Of a stretch of DNA of 64,000 nt, positions 1 through 9,747 are shown in pieces. Below the pieces are notes generated by a model. That model was not told where the DNA came from and ran no database searches. It saw only the letters and a list, made by a program, of their open reading frames with translations. Source of the DNA: Patiria pectinifera (taxonomy: Eukaryota; Echinodermata; Asteroidea; Valvatida; Asterinidae); assembly GCA_029964075.1 (NCBI GenBank), contig CM057136.1, positions 6,324,001 to 6,388,000 on the forward strand, read 5' to 3'. Position 1 is the stretch's first letter. Each line of letters opens with the position of its first letter. The position numbers were made by a program, and so were the translations under genes.

Positions 1-224
1 TGGTGGTTTTATTTTTCGATGTTTGCAAATGTTGTATATTCCCTTTAAGAATATACAACATATACACACACACACGCATGTTTGTGGTGTAAATCGAGGA
101 ATTTCTATTGTTCCTTTTCCTTTTGTTTATACTTTTAACTTTTTTGCAACAGCTCTCATTGGTTTTGTACACGTTTTCTAATCGAGGTCGTCCTCGATTT
201 GGTTCCTGTCCTCGATTCACCATA

Positions 225-490
225 AACAAACGCAAGTGCATATTTGCCTGCAATCGGGGAGCCCATATTCATTGTCCATCTTTTGTTTGTACTTCCGACC
301 TACCATTTGTTTTGTACACATCGCCAAATTGGGACCTTCGGGAATAGGGGACCCTATTGTCCTGTATTGTCCAACATCCCCTATTGAATGCAGAAACAAA
401 ATCACACCCACAGACACTCACCCATACACATAGAAGGAATACGCTATCGCAATACCCCCTCCGGCTTACAGCCTGGGAGATGAAAACCAC
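225..490 (+). repeat. Dispersed repeat family, copy 1
   Basis: Segments such as TCCATCTTTTGTTTGTAC, and the end AGAAGGAATACG followed by CCCTCCGGCTTACAGCC, recur near 7045-7207 plus 7868-7945. The first part also recurs in reverse orientation at 45465-45575. No coding capacity is seen. It resembles the 3' part of a SINE or a non-autonomous element, but I cannot name the family. Confidence 0.55.
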
Positions 491-964
491 ATTATTTACA
501 AAAACTGTCACGAATAATGATGCACATGTACTATAATAAGATAACGTTTATGGTTGTACCATGTTAAGCCCCTGTCACACTTTCGCGTATCTTAATTCCT
601 TATGAGTTCCTTATCAAAATTTTTCAATACGCAGCCGTACGCTTAAAACGTCGAAATTTTTTGAATACTTTGACTTATGTGCGACGCACATCTAGCATAC
701 AAGTAACGAATTCAGCGCATCCATTGCGTATGAGATTCGTATGAATTGCGTATGCAGTGCACAACATTATTTTTCGGGCTGCGAATAGGTCAGTATGCAG
801 TGCGCATGCTGAGCGTATTCCGGACGCACCCGATAGAGATGCAAACTTCAAATCTTATTATTTTGTTTCCCAATTTCAAATGTTTGCAAAGGCACAATGG
901 GCAAATCATATACACTCTATAAAGTGGCAGGTCAGATTGGACCCGAATCTGGGTCAGATTTGAC

Positions 965-1110
965 CAGTGTTGTAGTCGGGTACTTCTTCCAAGTACCAAG
1001 TACTACCGGGTACTTATGTTGCCGAGTACGATTACAAGTAGGAGTATTTGTACTTTAGAGTACAAGTACATGTCTCCAAGTACGTGTACTTGTACTTCAA
1101 AGTGTTAATT
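965..1110. repeat. Inverted-repeat element remnant rich in AAGTAC words
   Basis: It begins AGTGTTGTAGTCGGGTAC and then repeats CAAGTAC/GTACTTG words in both orientations, a pattern typical of one end of a small inverted-repeat transposon. The matching opposite terminus was not found, so this is probably a remnant. Confidence 0.35.
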
Positions 1111-1315
1111 ATTATTCTTTTCAAGGACACATGATTGACATTTTGTCTAAAAAACCCGAAAACTCAAAACTGTTATTGTGGCTGGGGAAAAAATACTGTT
1201 TTATGGCAAATTTAGTAAAGATCAAAATATCCCAGTTTTCACAAAATCTTTGCCTAAACTTTAGTTTTGTAATTAAGTTCATCATACCAAAAATATTTAA
1301 ATTTTTTCCAAGCTT

Positions 1316-1321
1316 TTTAAT
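1316..1321 (-). terminator. Possible poly(A) signal of the NLR gene
   Basis: On the minus strand this reads ATTAAA, about 65 nt after the stop codon at 1384-1386. It is a common variant of AATAAA. No canonical AATAAA was seen nearer. This is a motif match only. Confidence 0.3.
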
Positions 1322-1383
1322 ATCGTCTTGTAAAATAAATGCTTGAGAATGTTAACGTTTTGGATTTTGTTATGAGTAGTTAT

Positions 1384-4139
1384 TCAAGGCAAGTGAGTTT
1401 CCACGTGAACCCTTAGCGATGGGAAGCGGGACTGTAACTTGTCCAATCCACCCAATCCCAGGTTGCCAGCAAGGTACAAGTCAGTCAGGCTTGGCATGTC
1501 ACCTACTGCCGAGGTGACACGTCTATTGTCTGATGGTGTCAAGTTGCAATTGCTCAAGTACAGCCTATTTAAGTGCCTCATTTTTGGCAATTCCTTGGCC
1601 CACAACTTAGCCGATGCCCCTAATGCTTTGCTGTTATCAAGGATCAAGTCAGTCAGTCTGGGCATGTCATGTACAGCCGAGGCAATGTGTTCAATGTCTG
1701 TTGGTAACCAAGAGCAACTTTTCAGATCCAGCTTATTTAAGTGTGTCATTTTCGGCAATTCCTTGGCCCAAAGCTCAGCCGATCCACCAAATAGGCAGTT
1801 GCCAGCCAGGATCAAGTCAGTCAGTCCGGGCATGTCACCCACACCCGAGGCAATGTGCTCAATGTCTGTAGGGTTCAAAACCATATCGCTTAGGTCCAGC
1901 CTATTTATGTGTGTCATTTTCGGCAAGACCTTGGCCCACAACTCAGCCAATCCTTCCACGCAAATATAGTTGCCAGCAAGGATCAGGTCAGTCAGACTGG
2001 GCATGTCAGCTACAGTCGCGGCAATGTGTTCGATGTCTGATCTTGAAAAATAGCAATCACTCAGGTCCAGCCTGTTTAAGTGCCTCATTTTCAGCAATTC
2101 CTTGGTCCACAAATCAACCGTTCCACCCAGTGTGTGGTTGCCAGTAAGGCTCAGGTCAGTCAGCTTGGGCATGTTGGCTACAGCAGAGGCAATGGGTTCA
2201 ATGCTGTCCCAACCCAGTGCATGGCAAGCCAACTCAAGTCTGTTGAGGCTTGTCAAGTGTTTGATATGAGGGGCCCATTCTACAGCACTTTCTGAATAGA
2301 CATTTATATACAGATCAGTGAAGTGTTGGATGCCTTTCAGCGATGACAGGATCTTCCCAAGACCACCCTTCCCCAAGTAACATCTGTATAGCCTCAGACT
2401 CCTGAGGTTTTCCATGTTACCCAGGGCCAATGCTAGATCACTGACCGAAGACACAAGAGAAATAGAATTAGCTGCAAAAGTAGAAATAGAAAAAGCTGTA
2501 ACACGTGCAAGCTGTGTCATGCAGCTGTCTGACCTGAAGGTGATTTCAAGAAGGTACATGAGACGTTGGAAATCATCATTTTTACACACCTCGATAGTTG
2601 ATGGGATGAGTGAGTCGCTGGTGAGACTGAGTGGGACCTTTGCTGACTGGCTTTCAAGAAAGCAACTGTGACTAATCGCTTGTATAACACTTGACTGGTA
2701 CCTGGGCTTATCTTGATTGAACTTACGGTCAAGCAAGTTTACGATGTCTGTCATGCACTTCTCATTGTCACCACAACAAAAACGAAAGAGAAACTCATTC
2801 GCAACAACTCCCTTAAATGTTGAGCACAGTTGACTCAAAATCCTCTGATATTTCAATTTGTTCTTCACACGCTTAAACAAACCGAGGGTTGATGAAAGGT
2901 TCAGACTCTGCAAGTACTTCGCTGCACAGTATTCCTGCACAGTCTTGTGCATGAATTGTATGATGTTAATGGATTTGCTGTTTTTGATAACTCTCTGTTG
3001 GGTCAGGATGCCCGCTTTTAGTGCCAGCTCCAGCACCTTCGGTTCAAACTCATCTTCTTGAAATGAGAATTTCTGGTTAGCACTCATGAGTCTACGCAGC
3101 GCAATTCGTCCTATGGCAATCACTGTTTTTGATGCGTAGTGTCCAGAGAGATGTTTTCTTGTGAACATGTGATCAATTGCCTCGATGAAGAGGCATGAAG
3201 TTGTTTTGGGGAGTTGTTTACTCTCCCTCCACAACAAACACATGAGAAAGAGCAACACAGGCGTCTTAGCAAAATAACGCAGTGTGTTGGACTTTCCAAT
3301 GGCTTGGAGTAGTGCTTTGCCAATATCAGGATCTTTTTCGAAGAATTTCTGAACGTAGTCATTAAAATCCTCTTCAGTAAGCCCCAGAACCTCTACATGC
3401 GTGCAAGGATCTTGGACAAGTATTAATAACGTCAGCATCTTAAGATGAGAGGGGCGGGTGGAGATGCATATGAGACATTCCTTGTACATTGTTCTATTGA
3501 GTGCTTTTAGGATAGAACCGAATGAGGCTGCATTGAGTTTTTGGGTCTTCATTTCATCAAAACCATCCACAAGAATCAAGACCTCATTAGGGTTGGCCAG
3601 GATGAATTTATCGAGTTCATCCCTTTCTATTCCTGACTTTTCGCCAAGAAGTTGATCAAAAGTGGAATCAACAAGATCAGATTCTTGCGACAGGGCACAC
3701 ATCTTTAAAAGAAAGACAAGCTTGAATCTCTTCAGGATTTCGCTTGACTCATCAGCCCAGTCATATGCAATCTTGTCAAAAATGGTTGACTTCCCGACGA
3801 TTCCCATGCCAAAGAAAATGAGGCGGTTGATGAGTTTCCCATTTCTACCTGTCCTTAATCTGAATATGCTGGAATATTCCGTTGAGCTTACGATTTCCCC
3901 TCTCTGGCAAGTGTCAACTGCTTCCCCATCCTGTGTTTCTAATTGGACTTTAGTGTATATACCAGCTATGTCCGTTACATCATTATCAATACCAGGCAAC
4001 AAGTTAACCGAACTAAGGGTTGTTTTATAAACTCCCTTCAAAGCATCCCTAGTCTTTTTACCAGCTTCTTGGTAAGAATCCGTCAACCTTGGATCTTGGT
4101 CTGGTCTCTGACTATGCGGAGGTGAAGGTGCAGGCACTC
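1384..4139 (-). CDS. NLR exon 3: NACHT domain and LRR array
   Basis: A long terminal exon with acceptor TTAG at 4143-4140. Only an in-frame GTG, and no ATG, precedes the P-loop, and an in-frame TGA lies just upstream at 4146-4144. The frame therefore must be entered by splicing. The piece reads ...RLIFFGMGIVGKSTIFDK through the Walker A motif, then VLILVDGFDEM, then CISTRPSHLK (sensor-like Arg). The C-terminus has at least four copies of a 56-57-residue two-LRR unit, with LTDLILAGN as the first strand, LPKMTHLNRLDLS as the second and TDIEHIASAV between. All LRRs lie in one exon, whereas vertebrate NLR LRRs are usually split one per exon. The units are similar enough at DNA level (about 168-bp period, roughly 1430-2180) to favour unequal exchange. 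Confidence 0.9.
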
Positions 4140-7100
4140 CTAATCAGATCAAAACAAGCAAAATGTATTGCTTCAATAAAACAATGTTCATGAAATGATT
4201 GAATTATCTTCCATACAAGACTTAGAAACATATTAAAAGAAATTATGACTTGGGATTTCCGGTGAGTTAGTAATGCATTGCACAAAATAAATTTTCCAAA
4301 GAGTAAATAAATAAATGTTCTGGATTTTGTTCTGAGCTTTAGGCACAAACTAGTCTAGGGGCTAGACGTTGTTATGGTTTGATACGCGATAACCAGCTGC
4401 CGCGATAACCCGCCGCTGCGAGAGGGCGCTATCACAACCAACCAATATTGCCCGCGGACTTGTCAGAACAACATCTAAGGAAACTCGTATTGGTTTTGTA
4501 ATGCGGGCACACCTGTTCAGTCTAAAATATGCAGCACGCAATTCAAAAGATTTATAGTAGTTCCGAAGCAAACTCTCCAATTTCTTCCAGTGCAATAAAA
4601 GATACAGCAAGACGTTTGTGCAACTTCACTGGTCAGCTCTTCTGTTATGTGTAGCTTGTGTAGAACTTAATGGACCGTAATTGTCTGCAGAAATCGCGCA
4701 TGCGCACTAGTTTCCCCCATTTTTCGGAAGGAGATTTCAGCAGTTTCCATGGATGTTGTTCTGACAAGTCCATGGGCCATATTGGTTAGTCATGATAGCG
4801 CCCTCTCGCGGCGGCGGGTTATCGCAGCCGCGGGTTATCGCTTATCAAACCATAACAACATCTAGCCCCTATACTAGGCACAAACTTGTCAAGTTTCGCC
4901 TCATACGATGTCATATAGAACATTCAATATTGTTACACCAACAAAAATAGATTCAGACAAAACAAATGGTAACTGCAGGTTTACAAAAAAGTTAATTGGA
5001 CATCGTTATCCAAAAATGGACTAAGATAACAGCAATAATCTTTTCCAAACAGCCCATTATTCCATCCATTCATGCATCAATGCAAATTAATGTGCAATGC
5101 AGCCCTTTTGAGATGAGGCACCCAAAGCGGGCGCTATTTGTTGTGGGTACATATAGCCACTATAAATAGTGCCCTCCTGTGGTGTCCACTACATATCGAA
5201 CTGGCTTATAGTTGTACCAAATAAAATTGGTGGTTCTCTAGCTCGTGGAACTGACAATCAGTCTTTTGTGTCCAAGTTACGTAGCACATCATCTCCCCTC
5301 CCCTCCCCTACCTCCGAACACAAAAAATATTACGTTTACAACTGATTGGATATTATACAAATACAACGTGGGTTGTGGGGAAATAGTGACAACTAATGAC
5401 CCCGAGGAGATAGTCCCAATCATCCAACACTGAGGGATCATTTGTTTTCACTATTTCTCTGCAAACACATGTTGTATTTGTTTAACTATACCTCATAAAA
5501 ATTCATTAGGCAGCTGCCATATTTCATTGGTCCATTCCACCATGTTTATTTGGATAAACTGAAACCTTATTTTAATTTAAGACAAACAGAATAGAAAGAA
5601 TAATGTAGTGTCACTTAACAGCTTTAACATTTGCACGAAACACTGGATTAATTGTTATTGTCCAAAATTTCACCAACTTCTTCCTCGATTAAAATCGCAA
5701 AGCGAGCACCACCAGACGCCATTTTGATGTATGCCGTAATAGACTGGCTCAACTGTCCTCACTGGTGATCTCCAGGGTACGCACGTATAATGTAAAGCGT
5801 ATGCATCATTGGTAAAAGATATCACAGTACTGGAACAAATCTAATGCTGCGACCCAGGTGTGTGATAGTACCTCCCTGTTTTTTGCGCATCATGCGTGTG
5901 TATGAAGACGCAGGGAAATAGTAAAAATTTCACACGGTTGAGTTACTGGAATGGACCAATGAAATGCCATGGTTGCCTGATGAACATATATGAGGTATAG
6001 TAAAAAAATGCGTCCAACTTAACAAACAAGATTATATTTACCTGGTCCCTCCAACGGGAAGTTGTAAGTGACATTTACTCCACTCAAACCAGTAATGGTA
6101 GGGTTGTTGCTACCGCCAACTGCTCCGATGTTTTCGATGGTTCCAGTTCGTGGAGGGAAATCTACAATAAGAAGCAAACAGTCAAATGTCCTTTAAAAAT
6201 GCTGCAAGTGAGACCTACGCGACCCCACTCGCATGCTGGCAGTTTCAATAAAGTCAGTTAACTACTAAACTTGTCATTGTCCCTAACCAAAATGGAAGAT
6301 TTCTATTGTTTTAGCAATAGTGACCTTGACCTTTGACCTGTCTGCCCCAAAAGAAATAGGCTTGATAAGACTACCAAGAGCAACCCACAACCCAAATTTG
6401 AAGCTCCTCAGTAAAGTATTGCTCAAGCCTGCATGCTGACAATGATTCTATTGTTTTAGGAATAGTGGCCTTGACCTTTGACATGTGGGCCCCAAAAGCA
6501 ATAGGCTTCTGAAGACTTTCAAGTTCCTACTTCCTAGTAAAGTATTTCTAAAGTTATCGCGTTGACAAGATTTCTATTGTTTTAGCAATAGTGACCTTGC
6601 CTTTGACCTGTCGCCCCCAAAAGCAATAGGCTTCTTAAGATTACCAAGAACAACCCACAAACCAAATTTCAAGTTCCTGTTAAGTAAAGTATTTCTCAAG
6701 TTACCACATTGACAAGATTGCTATTGGTTTTAGCAATAGTGAACTTGACCTTTGACCTGTCCACCGCAAAAGCAATAGGCTTCTTAAAACTGCCAAGAAC
6801 AACCCACAAACCAAATTTCAAGTTCCTAAACATTTGTCAAGTTATCGCGTTGAAGATTCCTTTTGTTTAAGCAATAGTGAACTTGACCTTTCACCTGTTG
6901 GCCCCAAAAGCAATTGGCTTCTTTGGACTATCAAGAACAACCCACAAATGAAGTTTCAAGTAAATTGTTTCTCAAGTTACCTTGCCAAAACATAACACAC
7001 AGACACATAGACATACATGTACAGTCGTACTCACACCGTCCATTGTGGACATCCTATTGTCCATCTTTTGTTTGTACCCTAACTTTTTTGGAAGACGGCC

Positions 7101-8272
7101 ATATGTTTTGTACGCGACCCCAATCGCGGATGTACATGTATGCTGGGAATCGTGGACGATATTGTTCTCGTTTGTTCACCGGCATTTTTCGTCCACACTT
7201 TGTATGCCTGCACCCTATTTCACGAAGCGCTGCGATGCGTCGCAACTCGAGTTACGACGTGTAACACGTCGCAACTCGCTACACATCGCATCTTCCATTT
7301 CACGAAAGTTGCGATGTGTTGAACACGTCGTAAGTTCCTTAACAACGGCTTAAAACACGTCGCAAGTTACGACGTGTCTAGTGGTCATCGCAAAATAAAA
7401 AGAGTCATTTCTAAGCCAGTTTTATGCTATAAACATTACATTAACGAGATTATAATACCGAGGCAATGTGTGTAAAGTTGTAAATAGATAATTCATTGAA
7501 TAATTATGAATTAGACCGGAATATTAGAGTTGAAATTTCAAAGTAGCTATACAGTCCAATGAGAGCTTGTTTTCCTTCAAAATTGCATGGCACGGCCGCC
7601 ATTTTGTTTTACGTTTTAACAAATTTCGAGCTGAGATCCGACGACTCTTTGTTGAATATCAGACGACTATTTACTGTACGCTGACTAAATACATAAAACA
7701 GTCACCGAGTTGTGCTATAAATACAAATACGACGCGTCGCACTTAATACGACATGTTTTGTGAAATGGATCGCAGGACGCGTCGCAGCTGCGACGCATCG
7801 TAGAGATACGATGCATCGCATCGCTGTGATGCATCTTAAGTTACGAAGAGTTTGATGAAATCGGGTGCTGAACACACCCAGACATACACACAGAAGGAAT
7901 ACGTTATTGCAATATTCCCCTCCGGCTTACAGCCAGGGGATAAAAACGGCCCGAACAAAATGATGTGTACTTGATTCCAACTCAGATGGGGAGGGGAAGG
8001 GTGGTAAATGCCCCTTCACTCCCCAGTATTAAGGTTATAAATTGACTCAACTCCAAACAACTTGCTACAACGTACTCACCTGTTGTAGCTGAGCATGCTG
8101 AGGGGGCATGAGCCTCCTGTTGCATCGTGGTAGGGACATCAGTCCGTTGGCAGGCTACTTCAGATCGTTGCATCGTGGTAGGGACATCAGTCCGTTGGCA
8201 GGCTACTTCAGATCGTTGCATCGTGGTAGGGACATCAGTCCATTGGCAGGCTGCTTCAGATTGTGCATCCAT
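1384..8272 (-). CDS. NLR-type immune receptor (NACHT-LRR), three exons
   Basis: A cytosolic STAND-class NTPase sensor; family members detect microbial or stress signals and oligomerise through NACHT. The model joins exon 1 (8272-8080), exon 2 (6161-6042) and exon 3 (4139-1384), giving about 1,022 aa. Both introns are phase 1 with GT/AG borders, and the joined frame stays open to the stop at 1386-1384. Start choice: the ATG at 8272 lies in ACCATGG, a strong Kozak context. Order: three 16-aa repeats (residues about 4-51), a Gly/Asn-rich segment (65-104), a linker, NACHT with Walker A GMGIVGKS (215-222) and Walker B LILVDGFDEM (292-301), an alpha-helical region, then LRRs (about 690-1022). No death, CARD, DED, TIR or pyrin domain is recognisable, which is unusual. 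The NACHT-LRR call is firm; the two upstream exons are inferred from splice sites, phase and composition. Introns contain several transposons. Confidence 0.8.
4352..4875. mobile_element. Mutator-like foldback element in NLR intron 2
   Basis: A 524-bp element with terminal inverted repeats of about 42 bp: AGTCTAGGGGCTAGACGTTG at the left against AGTATAGGGGCTAGATGTTG read in from the right, about three mismatches overall. It is flanked by a perfect 11-bp duplication AGGCACAAACT (4341-4351 and 4876-4886). Subterminal CGATAACCCGCC words appear at both ends. A long duplication with long TIRs fits Mutator-like elements. No transposase. A related half-copy lies at 22550-22752. Confidence 0.8.
5485..6002. 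mobile_element. Inverted-repeat element in NLR intron 2
   Basis: The left end ACTATACCTCATA...TTTCATTGGTCCATTCC recurs inverted at the right end (GGAATGGACCAATGAAA...TGAGGTATAGT). The TIR is about 55 bp with several mismatches. It encloses a short minus-strand frame with a good start context (5722-5648). No clear target-site duplication was recognised. Confidence 0.6.
5648..5722 (-). pseudogene. 24-codon N-terminal remnant of a transposon-type ORF
   Basis: Within the inverted-repeat element, an AAAATGG start opens a frame beginning MASGGARFAILIEEEVGE that stops after 24 codons. From memory, this resembles the N-termini of Crypton-derived and ZMYM/KIAA1958-like proteins (MA..RFA.L.EEE...IL). 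The similarity is short and unverified. If right, the element is a deletion derivative that kept the start of its gene. Confidence 0.3.
6042..6161 (-). CDS. NLR exon 2: 40-codon Gly/Asn-rich cassette
   Basis: On the minus strand, TTGTAG (acceptor) is followed by 120 nt of open sequence and then CCAG/GTAAAT (donor). The phase is 1 at both ends, so inclusion or skipping both keep the NLR frame. The peptide contains GTIENIGAVGGSNNPTITG and then LSGVNVTYNF. I do not recognise a domain. The alternating small, Asn and beta-branched residues resemble RHIM-like amyloid signalling motifs seen in some NLRs and adaptors. That is an inference from pattern only. It could also be an exon of an unrelated lost gene. 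Confidence 0.6.
6295..6985 (+). repeat. Tandem repeat, five units of about 140 bp, with DR1-type motifs
   Basis: Units begin near 6295, 6440, 6568, 6710 and 6853. Each carries CTATTGTTTTAGCAATAGTG, then GACCTTGACCTTTGACCTG, then CCCCAAAAGCAATAGGCTTC and AACCCACAAACCAAATTTC. Units 1 and 4 keep TGACCTTTGACCT, the reverse complement of a perfect AGGTCA direct repeat with 1-bp spacing; units 2, 3 and 5 carry changes. Located in NLR intron 1. The array may simply be a transposon-borne minisatellite. Confidence 0.75.
7045..7945 (+). repeat. Dispersed repeat family, copy 2, interrupted
   Basis: The left part (7045-7207) and right part (7868-7945) match the copy at 225-490. A 660-bp inverted-repeat element sits between them, so the host repeat was present before that insertion. 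Confidence 0.6.
7208..7867. mobile_element. Inverted-repeat element nested in a dispersed repeat
   Basis: The left terminus GCACCCTATTTCACGAA matches, inverted, the right terminus (GATGAAATCGGGTGC). Both subterminal parts are dense in CGACGCGTCGCA/TCGCAACTCG words in both orientations, which can fold back. About 660 bp; no coding sequence; no target-site duplication assigned. Confidence 0.65.
8080..8272 (-). CDS. NLR exon 1: start codon and three 16-aa repeats
   Basis: The ATG at 8272-8270 sits in ACCATGG. The exon encodes 64 residues and ends ACAACAG/GTGAGT, a near-consensus donor, in phase 1. That matches exon 2 and also exon 3 if exon 2 is skipped. It holds three tandem copies of the motif RSEVACQRTDVPTTMQ (the first reads AQSEAACQWTDVPTTMQ), so each 48-bp DNA unit is exactly 16 codons. 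No known domain. A 5' untranslated exon further upstream is possible. Confidence 0.6.
8121..8264 (-). repeat. 48-bp tandem repeat inside NLR exon 1 (3 copies)
   Basis: The copies are 8121-8168, 8169-8216 and 8217-8264. The first two are identical base for base; the third differs at a few positions. The unit length is a multiple of three, so copy-number change would add or remove 16-residue units without breaking the frame. Confidence 0.85.
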
Positions 8273-8289
8273 GGTACTTTGGATCACCA

Positions 8290-9740
8290 GGCAACTAACC
8301 GAAGTCCTGTATGTTTGTCAATGATAATGAATGAAAAGCTGTGTCATCTTTTCATTTTTTTTTCATGCGTAATAAATCAAAGAAATCTGGGGTACAAACT
8401 ACATAGCAAGATAACAAATTCGACATGCATGTCACAAAAAATGTAATAAAAACTCTGTCCCAAACCAACTCGGTTCGAGTCACCTCAATCTCAAGACAAC
8501 TCGGTCCCAGGTCAACTCGGTCCCAAGTCATCAACTCCTTCCCTATGGAAAAATCCGTAGAGTCCCCATTTGCATATCCCCGGGAAATAGTGCTCCCGGG
8601 AGTTACCAAATGGGTGTAGTGTGAACGGTTGCTGGGGTGGCGGTGCGGATAAAATCTCCCGGGTTTTTGTAAATTTTATTTATTTCAGTTACATTTACAT
8701 ACAGTGTATATATGTAGCCAAAAGCATGAAAAGGCTGTTTACAATCTCTTAGTCAATGGATATAGCGAGGCATCATGGGTCCCAACATGGAAAAACTGCA
8801 ATAGGACGTTTGCGATGATATTCTGATGCCGCCCTGTGCCCCCATTAAAATAATACCACTACCAGCTACCACAGTACCAGGGCCCCTGTTTTGTTTTGAT
8901 CAAATTAGAGTCAAAAAGGTTTTTTTGTTGCTCAAAAATCACCTTTACATTCAAAAGCAGATTTTTCTCAATTCTAATGACACCCGTTTTGCAATTTTGA
9001 ACAGTTTCTTGAGGTAGAAATCACGATTTTCCTGCGCGGTTTGTGCCTTGCGATTTAGCGCGCCGTGCGTGCTCACGGTACATTGTGCGGTGATCGCCAT
9101 CTTTATTTTTGGGTTGCGTGTTGTCGCCGCGCTGTCATCGTCATTTTTTTTACCCCTGAATTTCCCTCAAAAATTCAAAACCCTGCCCTCTATCTATGAG
9201 TATGACATAGCTGTTTATTGAGAATGCCGCCAACTAGTTTGGTCGGTCTAATAATATTAAAGTGGGTTTTGTTCCCTTTAGGAACCGGGCCCTATCATGC
9301 CTATCATGCCTATACACGATCACCGTTATTACTATCATGGTTATGGTTCTACAATTTACAAAACACTAAGTTACTCACTTAACTTAAGTACAAAAATGTC
9401 CATCAAAACACAGCCATTTCCTGGCTTGAGTAACTCCAGCAGACATGCTCCATTATCATGATTATTATGTGAATGAATATGGAGCTGGAGTTACTCAAGC
9501 TTGCCATTTCCATAAAACCGCTGCACAGTTTGCCCCTCAACTCCGCACTAATTCTTGACATACAATACATGTACTTACGTATAATGCACCCAACAAAAAT
9601 GGGTGGATTATGTCGTGTTTTTACCAAAATGATGAAAAAAATATGACTTTTCCGCACTGGGCCAACCTGACACTTGAAACGCCCACGCAGATATGTACGT
9701 GTAGTGGCATCGACCATAATTATGTAGGCCTAGTAGCCTC
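8290..9740. other. Upstream flank of the NLR gene
   Basis: No gene seen. It includes a few degenerate copies of a 13-mer of the form ACTCGGTCCCAGGTC at 8466-8530 and otherwise unremarkable sequence. NLR promoter elements should lie at the left end of this stretch, but no TATA box or other clear motif could be assigned. Confidence 0.5.
9425..9499. repeat. Hairpin with a perfect 16-bp stem
   Basis: CTTGAGTAACTCCAGC (9425-9440) is exactly inverted at 9484-9499, with a 43-nt loop. Flanking bases pair further with interruptions. Probably the core of a small foldback element. Confidence 0.7.
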
Positions 9741-9747
9741 TGCGGTA

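Larger units (their letters stand above)
1..1383. other. 3' flank of the NLR gene, repeats only
   Basis: No gene is seen. The stretch holds a short (AC)n microsatellite at 61-76, one copy of a dispersed repeat (about 225-490), and a block rich in GTACTTG-type words (965-1110). The rest is AT-rich sequence. The short open frames on both strands overlap each other and lack splice or codon support. Confidence 0.6.

Noticed and set aside
1384-4137. NLR as a single-exon gene starting at 4137
   Set aside because: That codon is GTG, no ATG precedes the Walker A motif, and a splice acceptor lies immediately upstream with a phase-matched donor at 8080 and a cassette exon at 6042-6161.
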